Source: an uncultured Lachnospiraceae bacterium (GTDB lineage Bacteria; Bacillota; Clostridia; Lachnospirales; Lachnospiraceae). From it: 52,566 nt of DNA. The DNA lies in assembly GCA_910578885.1 (NCBI GenBank), contig CAJTSH010000024.1:1-52566 (forward strand), written 5' to 3'. The position numbers and the translations under genes were made by a program. The notes under the pieces are model-generated. The model was not told the origin of the DNA. It searched no databases and saw only the letters and a program-made list of their open reading frames with translations. Of this stretch, positions 7,425 through 15,766 are shown piece after piece (positions within the stretch are counted from its first letter, which is position 1; every line of letters starts with the position of its first letter).

Positions 7425-9239
7425 ATGGGAGAAGATTTTCGTTTTAAAGTGAATTTAGGTGGGATGATCGAGATATTATCGGATCATCTTTACAGCAGTC
7501 CAGACGTTTACATCCGGGAATTATTGCAGAATGCAGTGGATGCAATTACCGGACGCAGGAACTGGATGAACGAACAGGAAGAAGTGGGGAGCTTTGAGGG
7601 TGCAGTTACGCTGGAAATTGATGAAGGCAGCGGGCTGGTTTTTTCGGATAACGGACAGGGATTGACCGAGGAAGAAATCCATCAATTCTTAGCGATTATT
7701 GGTGAGTCCTCAAAACGCAGCCTCGAAACCGGCAGAATTCAGTCCGACTATATCGGACGCTTCGGAATCGGTCTGCTTTCCTGTTTTATGGTTTCCGATG
7801 AAATCAGGATGCTTACAAAATCATGCAAGTTCAAAGATTCCTCTGTTTTGGAATGGTGTGGAAAACCTGACGGTACTTATACCATACGGGAAGTATCAAA
7901 CAGCGAAGCAATGGATTTAGCGGGAACAAAGGTGATTTTGCGCCCAAAGCCCGGAATGGAGGATTATTTTACCAAAGAGAGAATCGAACGACTGATCAAC
8001 TACTATGGAATGCTGCTTCCGTTTCCGATTGTCATCAAACAGCATGGCAAGTCAAAACAGCTCAACCCTACCTATCTTCCGTGGGAGGGAAGGAAAACGA
8101 ATAAGCAGGAATTGTTGTTGTTCGGACAGATGATGTTTGAAGAACAATTCTTTGACTGTATAACCTTTCATTCCGAAGCGGGAAATGTATCGGGCGTAGC
8201 ATTCATTTTAAACTATGCGGTTCTACCGTCTGCGAAACTTAGCCACCGGATTTATCTGAAAAATATGCTGCTGACTGAAAACGGGAACAATCTGATCCCC
8301 GATTGGGCAGTATTCACAAAATGTATTGTCAATGCAACGGAACTTCGTCCGACGGCGTCCAGAGAAGGCTTTTATGCTGACGAAATGTTAGAGGCGGCAA
8401 AGGATGCGATCGAGGATGCGATGATTGATTATATCGCAGATATGGCAGAGCGTGATTCGGATCAATTCGGGAGATTTTTCCGGATTCATCACTTGACCTT
8501 GATGTCGCTTGCACTCGCTTCTCCCAAGTTATTTCAGACTTTGATTGACTATTTTGAGTTTGAGACGACAAGGGGACATATGACGGGGTATGATCTGCGC
8601 ATGAGCGGGGAGCCGTTAGTTTATGCGCCGACCGAAGCGAAATATAAGCAGCTCTCTCAGTTGTTTTTTGCACAGGATCAGCTTTTGATCAATGTTTCCT
8701 ATGTACATTCCCTAGACCTTTTGCTCCGTCTTGGAAAGGTCTATGAGCTTACAGTCAGTGCGGTAGAGGATTGGGCGATTGAGGATCTGATGCGCGACTT
8801 GTCGCCGGAAGATGCGGACGAGGGCTTTGAGTTCTTAAAACGAGCCGACCGGATTTTAAAAAATTATGACTGCAAGGCAGAGCTGAAATACTTTTCGCCA
8901 TATAATCAGCCCACTTTTTATCTTATGGATGAGCAGACGCTGTTAAAGCGTCAGATCGCGGCGTCTAAAGCAACGGCAGACTCTATGTTTCACAATATGC
9001 TCGACGCCTTTGCCGCAGATATTTCCAATGAGATGGCGGCGACCCTTTATTTTAATTACAACAATCCCATTGTCAAAAAACTGGTCGAAGTTGAGCAGAC
9101 AGATTTGCTGAAAACATTTATTGAGATTCTCTATGTGCAGGCGTTGCAGATTGGAGGATTCTCGCTTCACAACAATGAGATGAGCATGTTGAACCGCAAC
9201 ATCCTGACGTTGATGGAAAGGGGGCTTTCTGATGTATGA
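7425..9239 (+). CDS. Divergent HSP90/HtpG-family ATPase
   Basis: 604 residues, close to the length of bacterial HtpG. The GHKL ATP-binding domain has the N box ELLQNAVDA (catalytic Glu 32, Mg-binding Asn 36), FSDNGQGL with Asp 75, and the lid/glycine segment IGRFGIGLLSCFMV. The middle domain keeps the catalytic-arginine loop TASREGF (Arg 313). The C-terminal dimerisation part is recognisable by FNYNNPIVKKL followed by LYVQALQIGG. It is therefore probably an active ATPase chaperone, but the spacing and many otherwise invariant residues differ from housekeeping HtpG. Such proteins are usually called 'HSP90 family protein'. The start is ATG 7425 after GGAGG at 7416-7420. The next gene begins inside its last codons, which argues for co-translation and a joint function with that TPR-like partner. 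Confidence 0.88.
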   Translation: MGEDFRFKVNLGGMIEILSDHLYSSPDVYIRELLQNAVDAITGRRNWMNEQEEVGSFEGAVTLEIDEGSGLVFSDNGQGLTEEEIHQFLAIIGESSKRSLETGRIQSDYIGRFGIGLLSCFMVSDEIRMLTKSCKFKDSSVLEWCGKPDGTYTIREVSNSEAMDLAGTKVILRPKPGMEDYFTKERIERLINYYGMLLPFPIVIKQHGKSKQLNPTYLPWEGRKTNKQELLLFGQMMFEEQFFDCITFHSEAGNVSGVAFILNYAVLPSAKLSHRIYLKNMLLTENGNNLIPDWAVFTKCIVNATELRPTASREGFYADEMLEAAKDAIEDAMIDYIADMAERDSDQFGRFFRIHHLTLMSLALASPKLFQTLIDYFEFETTRGHMTGYDLRMSGEPLVYAPTEAKYKQLSQLFFAQDQLLINVSYVHSLDLLLRLGKVYELTVSAVEDWAIEDLMRDLSPEDADEGFEFLKRADRILKNYDCKAELKYFSPYNQPTFYLMDEQTLLKRQIAASKATADSMFHNMLDAFAADISNEMAATLYFNYNNPIVKKLVEVEQTDLLKTFIEILYVQALQIGGFSLHNNEMSMLNRNILTLMERGLSDV

Positions 9240-10356
9240 CCCAGAGAAAATGAAGGAAGAGTATGACCAATTGGAGCATGGAAAAACGAGAATGTCAGGA
9301 ATCCGGTGTGCGATAGAGGCGGCAGACAGACAAAATGACCTGCCGTTTCAGTTGTATTTCAGGCTTGAGCTGTGTCGGGAATCTACATTTTATGACGATG
9401 CGCTGGATTTATTTGTCATATTTCCGGAAGCGCTTGCTCTTGTAGATAAGCATCCGGACATCCCGTCAACATATTTTGACAGTTATCATAAGAACGGTAT
9501 GACTCACGTACTATGGGTCTATAAATGGGTAATTGAGAACTGCATTGAATATTATCAGATTCCGCTTGCGGATTGTAAAAAGTTTTTTGAGGATTATAAA
9601 AAGCGCAGCCTTGCGTTCGGGTACAATCTGAAACCCTATTACCTGTGTCTTTATGATTTTTATAAGCATATTGATGAGGAGTATGCAAAGCAATGCTTCC
9701 ATAAAGCGGAAGCGCTTCCGAGAGACAGGAATGCGAATTGCCGCGCCTGCGAGAGAAATGGAGAGGTAGAATATTATCTGACCTATGGGAATCTGGAGAA
9801 AGCGAATAACCTGTCGCGGGAAATTGACGATTTCACGCTTACCTGCGGCTCGGATAAGAGTGCATGGCTCCGGCTGAAATCAAATTATATGACTTACTAT
9901 CTGGATCGGGGAGAATTTGAGCAGGCAGAAGCTTACTGCCGAATGATGGAGCGTAATCTTGGAAAGAATTACGGTACGGAGTATGAGCAGTGGGAGTACT
10001 TTCTCTACTGCTATACCCATACAAATATCGGGAAGGCATTGAAAATCTATAAGGAGCACTGGAAGGAATGGCTGTGTCAGCGTTGCCCGCAGAATTCCTT
10101 TGATGCAGATAAATATATCTGTGCTTTTTTTCAGGAATTGGAACGAGTTCGGAAAGGCACGACGGTGAAACTGAATCTTGGTCATACATTTCCACTGTAT
10201 CAGGAAAATGGGCAGTATAAAATTGCGGAGCTGTTTGATTTTTACTATAAGAGAGCGCTAAATACCGCTGAAAAGTTTGACGAAAGAAACGGGACAGATT
10301 ATTATAAAACAGAACTAAAGAGGCTGTTGAGCCGCAAAGGAAATACGATTGATTAG
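9232..10356 (+). CDS. TPR-like protein, partner of the HSP90-family protein
   Basis: 374 residues, soluble, no signal peptide or membrane segment. It is rich in paired amphipathic helices. Several stretches follow the TPR rhythm: YLTYGNLEKANNLSREID (about 183-200), YYLDRGEFEQAEAYCRMM (about 221-238) and YTHTNIGKALKIYKEHW (about 263-279). A cluster of cysteines (CRACERNGEVEYY) lies near residue 170. The reading starts at ATG 9232, eight bases inside the end of the Hsp90-like gene, with GAAAGGGGG just upstream. I do not recognise a named family. In eukaryotes TPR co-chaperones dock on Hsp90; bacterial Hsp90 lacks the EEVD tail used there, so a different contact would be needed. Role as a co-chaperone or client recruiter is an inference from gene overlap and fold. 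Confidence 0.7.
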   Translation: MYDPEKMKEEYDQLEHGKTRMSGIRCAIEAADRQNDLPFQLYFRLELCRESTFYDDALDLFVIFPEALALVDKHPDIPSTYFDSYHKNGMTHVLWVYKWVIENCIEYYQIPLADCKKFFEDYKKRSLAFGYNLKPYYLCLYDFYKHIDEEYAKQCFHKAEALPRDRNANCRACERNGEVEYYLTYGNLEKANNLSREIDDFTLTCGSDKSAWLRLKSNYMTYYLDRGEFEQAEAYCRMMERNLGKNYGTEYEQWEYFLYCYTHTNIGKALKIYKEHWKEWLCQRCPQNSFDADKYICAFFQELERVRKGTTVKLNLGHTFPLYQENGQYKIAELFDFYYKRALNTAEKFDERNGTDYYKTELKRLLSRKGNTID

Positions 10357-10404
10357 AATTTCCGAAAAAAGACAACGGATAGTATAGCAGGAAAGGATTA
10401 TGGT

Positions 10405-11112
10405 ATGGGCAAGGAAACCTCAAACACATTACAGACAGAAGAGTTAAGAGCGAAAGAGGAACGAAAGAAAAGAATCAGGAAGTTAAATGAGCCGCCCAAG
10501 CTTTCACTGCTGGAAGAGGTCGGGAATTCTATTACCCACGGAATTGGTGCGGGACTTGCAATTGCGGGCATGATTTTGCTTTTAGTAAAATCCGATACCG
10601 GCTTAAAGGTAATGGCGGCATTGTTTTACGGCATCAGTCTGTTTCTCATGATGCTGATGAGCTGTCTTTATCATGCATTTAAAGGAGGTTCTACCGTAAA
10701 GTATGTGTTCCGCCGGTTCGACTATTCCTCTATTTATCTTTTGATCGGCGGAACCTTTGCCCCGTTTTACCTGGTATATCTGGGAAATGTATTGGGCATT
10801 GTTTTGTTCTGCGTCCAGTGGGCGTTGATTGTATTCGGGATTACGATGGTCGGTGTGTTTGGACCGGGAAGATGGCGGCCGCTGCACTACACCTTATATT
10901 TTGTGATCGGATGGAGCGGACTGATGTTCCTGCCGATGTGGTACCGCAATGATCCGCCGCTGATGTGGCTGGTTCTGATAGGAGGCGCTATCTATACAAT
11001 CGGAATGGTTCCTTTTACGATGCGTGTAAAATGCAGTCATTTTATCTGGCATTGGTTTGTGATTTTCGGTGCAATTCTGCACTGGTTCGGAATATTTTTA
11101 TATGTATATTAA
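10405..11112 (+). CDS. Hemolysin III / YqfA family membrane protein
   Basis: 235 residues. After a charged N-terminal cytoplasmic stretch (about 35 residues, many Lys/Glu) comes EEVGNSITHGIGAGLAIAG, the family's first helix with its conserved His, then about seven membrane helices. SCLYHAF and the later RVKCSHFIWHWFVIFGAILHW provide the conserved Ser/His residues that in the PAQR/HlyIII superfamily bind zinc. The name hemolysin comes from a Bacillus cereus homolog; most members have unknown function, with links to membrane lipid homeostasis. Start ATG 10405 has AAAGGA upstream. It lies 48 bases after the TPR gene and may share its transcript. Confidence 0.9.
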   Translation: MGKETSNTLQTEELRAKEERKKRIRKLNEPPKLSLLEEVGNSITHGIGAGLAIAGMILLLVKSDTGLKVMAALFYGISLFLMMLMSCLYHAFKGGSTVKYVFRRFDYSSIYLLIGGTFAPFYLVYLGNVLGIVLFCVQWALIVFGITMVGVFGPGRWRPLHYTLYFVIGWSGLMFLPMWYRNDPPLMWLVLIGGAIYTIGMVPFTMRVKCSHFIWHWFVIFGAILHWFGIFLYVY

Positions 11113-11161
11113 GGTAACGGTTCAGCCCTGTCTGAACTGTTATAAATTAAGAGGTACGAGA

Positions 11162-11749
11162 ATGCTTTATGATAAAGATATCCGGGAACCGCTGTTTGAG
11201 TATCTGGAACTCACTTACGGCAAAATACGGATTTTAGAAGAAAAACAGATGGGAAGATCAAGGGCGGATGTAGTGATGGTGCTTCCTGACGCTTTAGTAG
11301 GAATCGAAATAAAAAGCGATGCGGATACCTATGCCAGACTGAAACGTCAGGTAAGGGACTATAATCAATATTACGACAGAAATTATGTAGTGGTTGGTTC
11401 CACCCATGCGATGCATGTAAAGGAACATGTCCCCGATTGGTGGGGAATCATCAGTGTGGAAGAGATGGAAGGGGGCATAGACTTTTATCCGCTGCGGAAA
11501 GCCGGCGAGAATCCAAAGGTAGACTGGAAGAGGAAGCTCGGCATACTCTGGCGGCCGGAGCTGGCGCATATACAGGAAATCAACCATCTTCCCAAATACA
11601 AAGAAAAAAGCAAGGCATTTGTGATAGAAAAGTTATTGCAGAAGCTGCCGAAGGATGTATTGAAAATGCAAGTGAGCGAAGAATTGTTTGAGCGGGATTA
11701 TACGACGATTGCGAAGCGGATCCGGGATTATAAGGTTGGGCGGCTATAA
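11162..11749 (+). CDS. PD-(D/E)XK superfamily protein, sce7726-like
   Basis: 195 residues. The core reads GRSRADVVMV, then VGIEIKSDADTYARL, giving the Asp plus E-x-K triad of the PD-(D/E)XK nuclease fold, followed by a helix QVRDYNQYY and the strand YVVVGSTHA. The phrase VPDWWGII after it is typical of sce7726-type proteins. Members of this family are uncharacterised; the fold suggests DNA cleavage or a role in DNA repair. The C-terminal 70 residues form Lys-rich helices. Start ATG 11162 with GAGG at 11151-11154 is preferred over an open frame reaching back into the hemolysin III gene. A 6-bp hairpin (GTTCAG/CTGAAC, 11120-11137) lies in the gap. No methylase or helicase partner is next to it, so it is not an ordinary restriction module. 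Confidence 0.7.
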   Translation: MLYDKDIREPLFEYLELTYGKIRILEEKQMGRSRADVVMVLPDALVGIEIKSDADTYARLKRQVRDYNQYYDRNYVVVGSTHAMHVKEHVPDWWGIISVEEMEGGIDFYPLRKAGENPKVDWKRKLGILWRPELAHIQEINHLPKYKEKSKAFVIEKLLQKLPKDVLKMQVSEELFERDYTTIAKRIRDYKVGRL

Positions 11750-11788
11750 AAGTAGATTTAATAAAACAATGGAAGGAGAATAAAAACC

Positions 11789-13117
11789 ATGCGAATGTAC
11801 GACTTAATTGAAAAGAAAAAAAACGGATTTCCTTTATCCACAGACGAAATCCAATGGATGATAAACGGTTATACGAAAGAGCAGATACCAGACTACCAGA
11901 TGTCCGCAATGCTGATGGCAATCTGCTTTCAGGGCATGAATGAGCAGGAAACCTTGGATTTAACGCTTGCAATGCGGGATTCCGGAGAAGTGTTGGATTT
12001 ATCTGCGGTACATGGGATCAAGGTCGATAAACACAGCACCGGAGGCGTGGGAGATAAGACTACTTTGGTACTGACGCCGATTGTGGCGGCGCTTGGCGTA
12101 CCGGTGGCAAAAATGTCCGGCAGGGGACTTGGACATACTGGAGGAACCATTGACAAGCTGGAATGCTTCACGGGATTTCGGACGGATATTTCCAGAAAGC
12201 AGTTTTTTGAAAATGTCAATGCAATCGGAATAGCCGTTGCCGGACAGACCGCAAGCCTTGCACCGGCGGATAAGAAGCTGTATGCCCTTCGGGATGTGAC
12301 GGCGACGGTTGCCCAGATGTCTTTGATTGCAAGCAGTATTATGAGCAAAAAATTAGCAAGCGGGAGCGACGCCATCGTTTTGGACGTAAAGACTGGAAAC
12401 GGCGCGTTTATGCAGAAGAAAGAGGACGCCGTCCGGCTCGCAGAAACAATGGTAAAGATCGGAACGATGGCGGGGAAAAAGATGGCGGCTCTCGTGACGG
12501 ATATGTCGCAGCCTCTGGGAAATATGGTGGGAAATTCTCTGGAGGTGATAGAGGCAATCGAAGCCCTGCGGGGAAACGGTTCTAAAGATTTGATGGATGA
12601 CGTCTATGCTCTGGGCGCTCAGATGCTTCTTTTGGCAGGATGTGCGGGCAATGAAAAAGAAGCATATGACAGTATGCAGTCCGTTGTCAAAGACAAAAGG
12701 GCATTGGATAAATTTGCTGAAATGGTAGAAGCGCAGGGCGGCGATAAGCGACAAGTTTATGACACAGATCTGCTTGCGAAGGCAAAATTAAAACTTCCGG
12801 TCAACGCCAAAGAGGACGGTTATATCAGCAGTATGGATACCGCAGACATTGGAATTGCCTGTATGACCTTAGGCGGAGGAAGGGAAACAAAAGAGAGCGC
12901 CATTGATTTATCCGTCGGCATCGAATTAAAAAAGAAGGTCGGAGACCAAGTAAAGCGTGGGGAGGTTCTTGCATACCTCTATGCGAATGACGAAAAAAAG
13001 GCGGAAACTGCAAGAGATATCGTAGCAAATGCGTATCATTACGGAGCTTCGGAAGTGATGAAGCCCCAGACTATTCATGCGGTGATAACGGCAGATGGGC
13101 ATTTAGGGAAACGCTGA
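11789..13117 (+). CDS. pdp: Pyrimidine-nucleoside phosphorylase
   Basis: 442 residues, a full-length nucleoside phosphorylase that splits uridine, deoxyuridine or thymidine with phosphate, giving the free base and (deoxy)ribose-1-phosphate. The family signature SGRGLGHTGGTIDKLE starts at residue 110. The phosphate-binding loop KHSTGGVGDKT precedes it, and the C-terminal alpha/beta domain has GVGIELKKKVGDQV-like biotinyl-fold features (here SVGIELKKKVGDQVKRG). The protein matches the dimeric Firmicutes PyNP type rather than purine enzymes. Start ATG 11789 follows GGAAGGAG at about 11771-11778. No other nucleoside-salvage gene (cdd, deoC, deoB) stands beside it here, unlike many Firmicutes operons. 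A perfect hairpin spans the stop codon region. Confidence 0.95.
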   Translation: MRMYDLIEKKKNGFPLSTDEIQWMINGYTKEQIPDYQMSAMLMAICFQGMNEQETLDLTLAMRDSGEVLDLSAVHGIKVDKHSTGGVGDKTTLVLTPIVAALGVPVAKMSGRGLGHTGGTIDKLECFTGFRTDISRKQFFENVNAIGIAVAGQTASLAPADKKLYALRDVTATVAQMSLIASSIMSKKLASGSDAIVLDVKTGNGAFMQKKEDAVRLAETMVKIGTMAGKKMAALVTDMSQPLGNMVGNSLEVIEAIEALRGNGSKDLMDDVYALGAQMLLLAGCAGNEKEAYDSMQSVVKDKRALDKFAEMVEAQGGDKRQVYDTDLLAKAKLKLPVNAKEDGYISSMDTADIGIACMTLGGGRETKESAIDLSVGIELKKKVGDQVKRGEVLAYLYANDEKKAETARDIVANAYHYGASEVMKPQTIHAVITADGHLGKR

Positions 13118-13131
13118 TTAAAGCGTTTCCC
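13106..13131 (+). other. Perfect hairpin across the pdp stop codon
   Basis: GGGAAACGC (13106-13114) pairs with GCGTTTCCC (13123-13131), loop TGATTAAA, which contains the pdp stop. No T-run follows directly; it may stabilise the 3' end or terminate weakly. Confidence 0.65.
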
Positions 13132-13176
13132 GCACCGGTTCATGAGATATTTTTGAACAGTTCCTGAGATAGGCTT

Positions 13177-13205
13177 GCATAGTTTTTCAAAAATCCACAT
13201 ATAGT
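13177..13205 (+). promoter_or_regulatory. Sigma-E-like sporulation promoter before yqfC
   Basis: GCATA at 13177-13181 and CATATAGT at 13198-13205, separated by 16 bases, resemble the mother-cell sigma-E boxes (ATA near -35 and CATANNNT near -10). yqfC and yqfD are known sigma-E-regulon genes in Bacillus. The predicted transcript would start nearly at the yqfC ATG at 13211. Confidence 0.5.
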
Positions 13206-13210
13206 ACAAT

Positions 13211-13489
13211 ATGAAGAAAATCAGTTTCAGTCATTTCAAAGAAAATGTGGTAGAGACCTTAGAGCTGCCCAAGGATTTGATGTATGGGGCAGTTATGATT
13301 ACGGCAACCGGACGGAGGGAAATTTTAATTGAAAACTATCGCGGAATTTTAGAGTATTCCACAGAATGTATCCGGTTACAGGCAAAGGACTGCAGGGTGT
13401 GCATCGGTGGGAAATCCCTGAATATACAGTATTATACGAATGAGGAGATGAAAATCACTGGAATCATCAAAAGTATTGTGTATGAATAG
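13211..13489 (+). CDS. yqfC: Sporulation protein YqfC
   Basis: 92 residues, the usual length. The conserved ELPKDLM block, ILIENYRGILEYS, IRLQAKDCRV and KSLNIQYYTNEEMKITGIIKSI identify the YqfC/YabP-like family, made in the mother cell during sporulation and needed together with YqfD for efficient spore formation in Bacillus subtilis. Biochemical role is unknown. No membrane segment. The ATG at 13211 has no visible Shine-Dalgarno sequence, and the promoter-like boxes end five bases before it, so translation may be leaderless or weak. The protein shape needs this start. yqfD follows nine bases downstream. Confidence 0.93.
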   Translation: MKKISFSHFKENVVETLELPKDLMYGAVMITATGRREILIENYRGILEYSTECIRLQAKDCRVCIGGKSLNIQYYTNEEMKITGIIKSIVYE

Positions 13490-13497
13490 GAGTCCTT

Positions 13498-14745
13498 ATG
13501 TTCTTATCATTTGTAAAATACATATCCGGTTACTTAAAAGTACAGGTTACGGGATATGCCCCGGAACGTTTTTTGAATTTGTGCAGCAACCACAATATTT
13601 TAATGTGGAACCTGCACCGTATTCCTGACGGTTACGAGTTTTTTATCAGCGTCAAAGGATTTCGGGAGCTAAAACCTTTTTTGAAAAAGACAAAGACAAA
13701 GGTACGGATTGTAGAGCGGTTGGGGCTGCCCTTTCAAATGTTCCGTTACCGGAAGCGGAAACTTTACTTTGGCGGCGTCCTAATTTTTTTCGGCTTTCTG
13801 TTCCTGCTTTCCAGATATATCTGGAATATTGAAATCATAGGCAACACCAGCGTGACAGATTCGGCTATGATTACTTATCTGACTTCGCAGGGCTGCGGAT
13901 TCGGCTCCAGAAAGGCGGGAATTGACTGTTCTGCCTTGGAGGAACAGATTCGGATGGATTACTCCAACATTATTTGGACGTCTGCCCAGATTTCAGGTAC
14001 AAAGCTGACGATACAGATCAAAGAAAATCTTGTGACGAATGAGACGACGGAAGAGGAAGATGACGATACGCCTCAGGATATTGTTGCAGACAAGGATGCG
14101 AAGATTGAACATATCATCACCAGAAACGGAGTCCCGCAGGTGTCGGCAGGAGACGAGGTAAAGAAGGGGGATCTCTTAGTCAGCGGCAGAATTGATATTT
14201 TGGATGACGCCGGAACCGTGATAAATTACCAATATACAAAATCAGATGCAGATATTTACGGTTATACGTCTTATACCTATTCCGATCGTTTTCCCCTCAC
14301 CTATGAAAAGAAAGAGCCGACAGGGAATTCCACAAAACGTTACGGGGTAGAACTGGCGGGAAAAAGAATACAGGTTCCGTGGATAAAGCCAGACTATGCG
14401 TCATCCGATAAATCGACGGATTACAGGCAGTTGAATCTGTTTTCCGACTTTTACCTTCCAATTACACTCTGTGTAGATACTTATACGGAATATAAAACAA
14501 GTAAAGTCAAATATACAAAATCAGAAGCTGAAAATGAGGCAAAAAAACATTTGGAGGCTTATTTAAAAAAATTTATCGAAAAAGATATTCAAATTTTAGA
14601 AAAAAATGTTATTATAGATATAAACGAAGAATATTGTAGCTGCAGCGGCGTCATACAGACCTGTGAAAAGATTGGAAAAAGCGTCAGAACGGAACAGTTA
14701 TCCGTACCTGCAGATGAGGGGCAAAATACAGATGAGCTTGAATGA
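13498..14745 (+). CDS. yqfD: Sporulation protein YqfD
   Basis: 415 residues. N-terminal region of about 90 residues with the family features (GYLKVQVTGYAPERFLNLC), then one membrane helix at about 93-110 (LYFGGVLIFFGFLFLLS), followed by an extracytoplasmic part with a POTRA/FtsQ-like start (WNIEIIGNTSVTDSAMITYL). The C-terminal domain carries VSAGDEVKKGDLLVSG, a biotinyl/barrel-sandwich pattern, and a charged tail. It is a mother-cell sporulation membrane protein; the mechanism is not established. ATG 13498 follows AGGAG at 13487-13491. Its last codons overlap the phoH start by 14 bases, so the two are translationally coupled. Confidence 0.93.
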   Translation: MFLSFVKYISGYLKVQVTGYAPERFLNLCSNHNILMWNLHRIPDGYEFFISVKGFRELKPFLKKTKTKVRIVERLGLPFQMFRYRKRKLYFGGVLIFFGFLFLLSRYIWNIEIIGNTSVTDSAMITYLTSQGCGFGSRKAGIDCSALEEQIRMDYSNIIWTSAQISGTKLTIQIKENLVTNETTEEEDDDTPQDIVADKDAKIEHIITRNGVPQVSAGDEVKKGDLLVSGRIDILDDAGTVINYQYTKSDADIYGYTSYTYSDRFPLTYEKKEPTGNSTKRYGVELAGKRIQVPWIKPDYASSDKSTDYRQLNLFSDFYLPITLCVDTYTEYKTSKVKYTKSEAENEAKKHLEAYLKKFIEKDIQILEKNVIIDINEEYCSCSGVIQTCEKIGKSVRTEQLSVPADEGQNTDELE

Positions 14746-15766
14746 AATTGCAATGAACATACCAATGGAATACATGTCGAATGTATTTGGACAATTTGAT
14801 AAGCATTTAAAGAAAATTGAACGCGCTCTTAATGTCACAGTGGTAACCCGGAATGATTCTGTAAAGATTCTTGGAAGGGAAACGGATATTAAGAGCGCAT
14901 GTAATGTGTTTGAACAGCTTACAAAGCTTGCAGAACGCGGAAATGAGATTACGGAGCAGAATATCAATTATATTTTAGAGCTGCATCAGGAATCAAAGGA
15001 AAGCGCAATCGTCGAAATCGATCAGGATATCATTTGCCATTCGATAAACGGAAAGCCGATAAAGCCAAAGACCTTGGGGCAGAAAAATTATGCAGACGAA
15101 ATCCGAAACAAGATGATTGTTTTTGGGATCGGACCTGCGGGAACGGGTAAGACGTATCTCGCAATGGCAATGGCGATTACTGCTTTTAAGAATGAAGAGG
15201 TAAGCAGAATTATTTTGACCAGACCTGCCATTGAAGCGGGAGAGAAGCTTGGTTTTTTACCGGGAGATCTGCAGTCAAAGGTAGACCCGTATTTAAGACC
15301 GCTTTATGACGCCCTGTATCAGATTATGGGAGCGGAAAGTTTCCAGAAGAATATGGAGAAGGGGCTGATTGAGGTAGCGCCGTTGGCCTATATGCGCGGA
15401 CGGACGTTGGACAATGCATTTATTATATTGGATGAGGCGCAAAATACCACTCCGGCACAGATGAAGATGTTTTTAACAAGAATCGGATTTGGCTCTAAGG
15501 TCGTGGTGACCGGAGATGCGACCCAGAAGGACTTGGCGCCCGGAGCAGCTTCGGGACTTGATGTGGCGTTAAAGGTGCTGCGGAAAGTGGACGAGATTGC
15601 AGTCTGCCGACTGACCAGTGCAGACGTCGTGCGGCATCCTTTAGTCCAAAAGATTGTAAAAGCATATGATGATTATGAAAATAAACTGGAGGCGAAACAG
15701 AAAAAACAGGAAAAGAAGGAAAACGGGAATCAGGACTTTCCGCGAAGACGAAGGGAGCGGCGTTAA
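14732..15766 (+). CDS. phoH: PhoH-like ATPase/RNA-binding protein
   Basis: 344 residues of the PhoH family: an N-terminal KH-like part (about 1-90) and a P-loop ATPase domain with Walker A GPAGTGKTYLAMAMA and Walker B IILDEAQNTTPAQMKMFLTRIG, followed by GDATQKDL, the sensor region. The C-terminal tail is very basic (many Lys/Arg/Glu), suggesting RNA contact. PhoH proteins work with YbeY in ribosome/RNA metabolism by association; direct biochemistry is limited. ATG 14732 was chosen because the family begins with MSLxE and a purine-rich GAGGGG (14716-14721) precedes it; it overlaps the yqfD stop. ybeY begins immediately after the stop. Confidence 0.93.
   Translation: MSLNEIAMNIPMEYMSNVFGQFDKHLKKIERALNVTVVTRNDSVKILGRETDIKSACNVFEQLTKLAERGNEITEQNINYILELHQESKESAIVEIDQDIICHSINGKPIKPKTLGQKNYADEIRNKMIVFGIGPAGTGKTYLAMAMAITAFKNEEVSRIILTRPAIEAGEKLGFLPGDLQSKVDPYLRPLYDALYQIMGAESFQKNMEKGLIEVAPLAYMRGRTLDNAFIILDEAQNTTPAQMKMFLTRIGFGSKVVVTGDATQKDLAPGAASGLDVALKVLRKVDEIAVCRLTSADVVRHPLVQKIVKAYDDYENKLEAKQKKQEKKENGNQDFPRRRRERR

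Noticed and set aside
13106..13131. Terminator of pdp
   Set aside because: The stem is perfect but no T-run follows, so it is recorded only as a hairpin.
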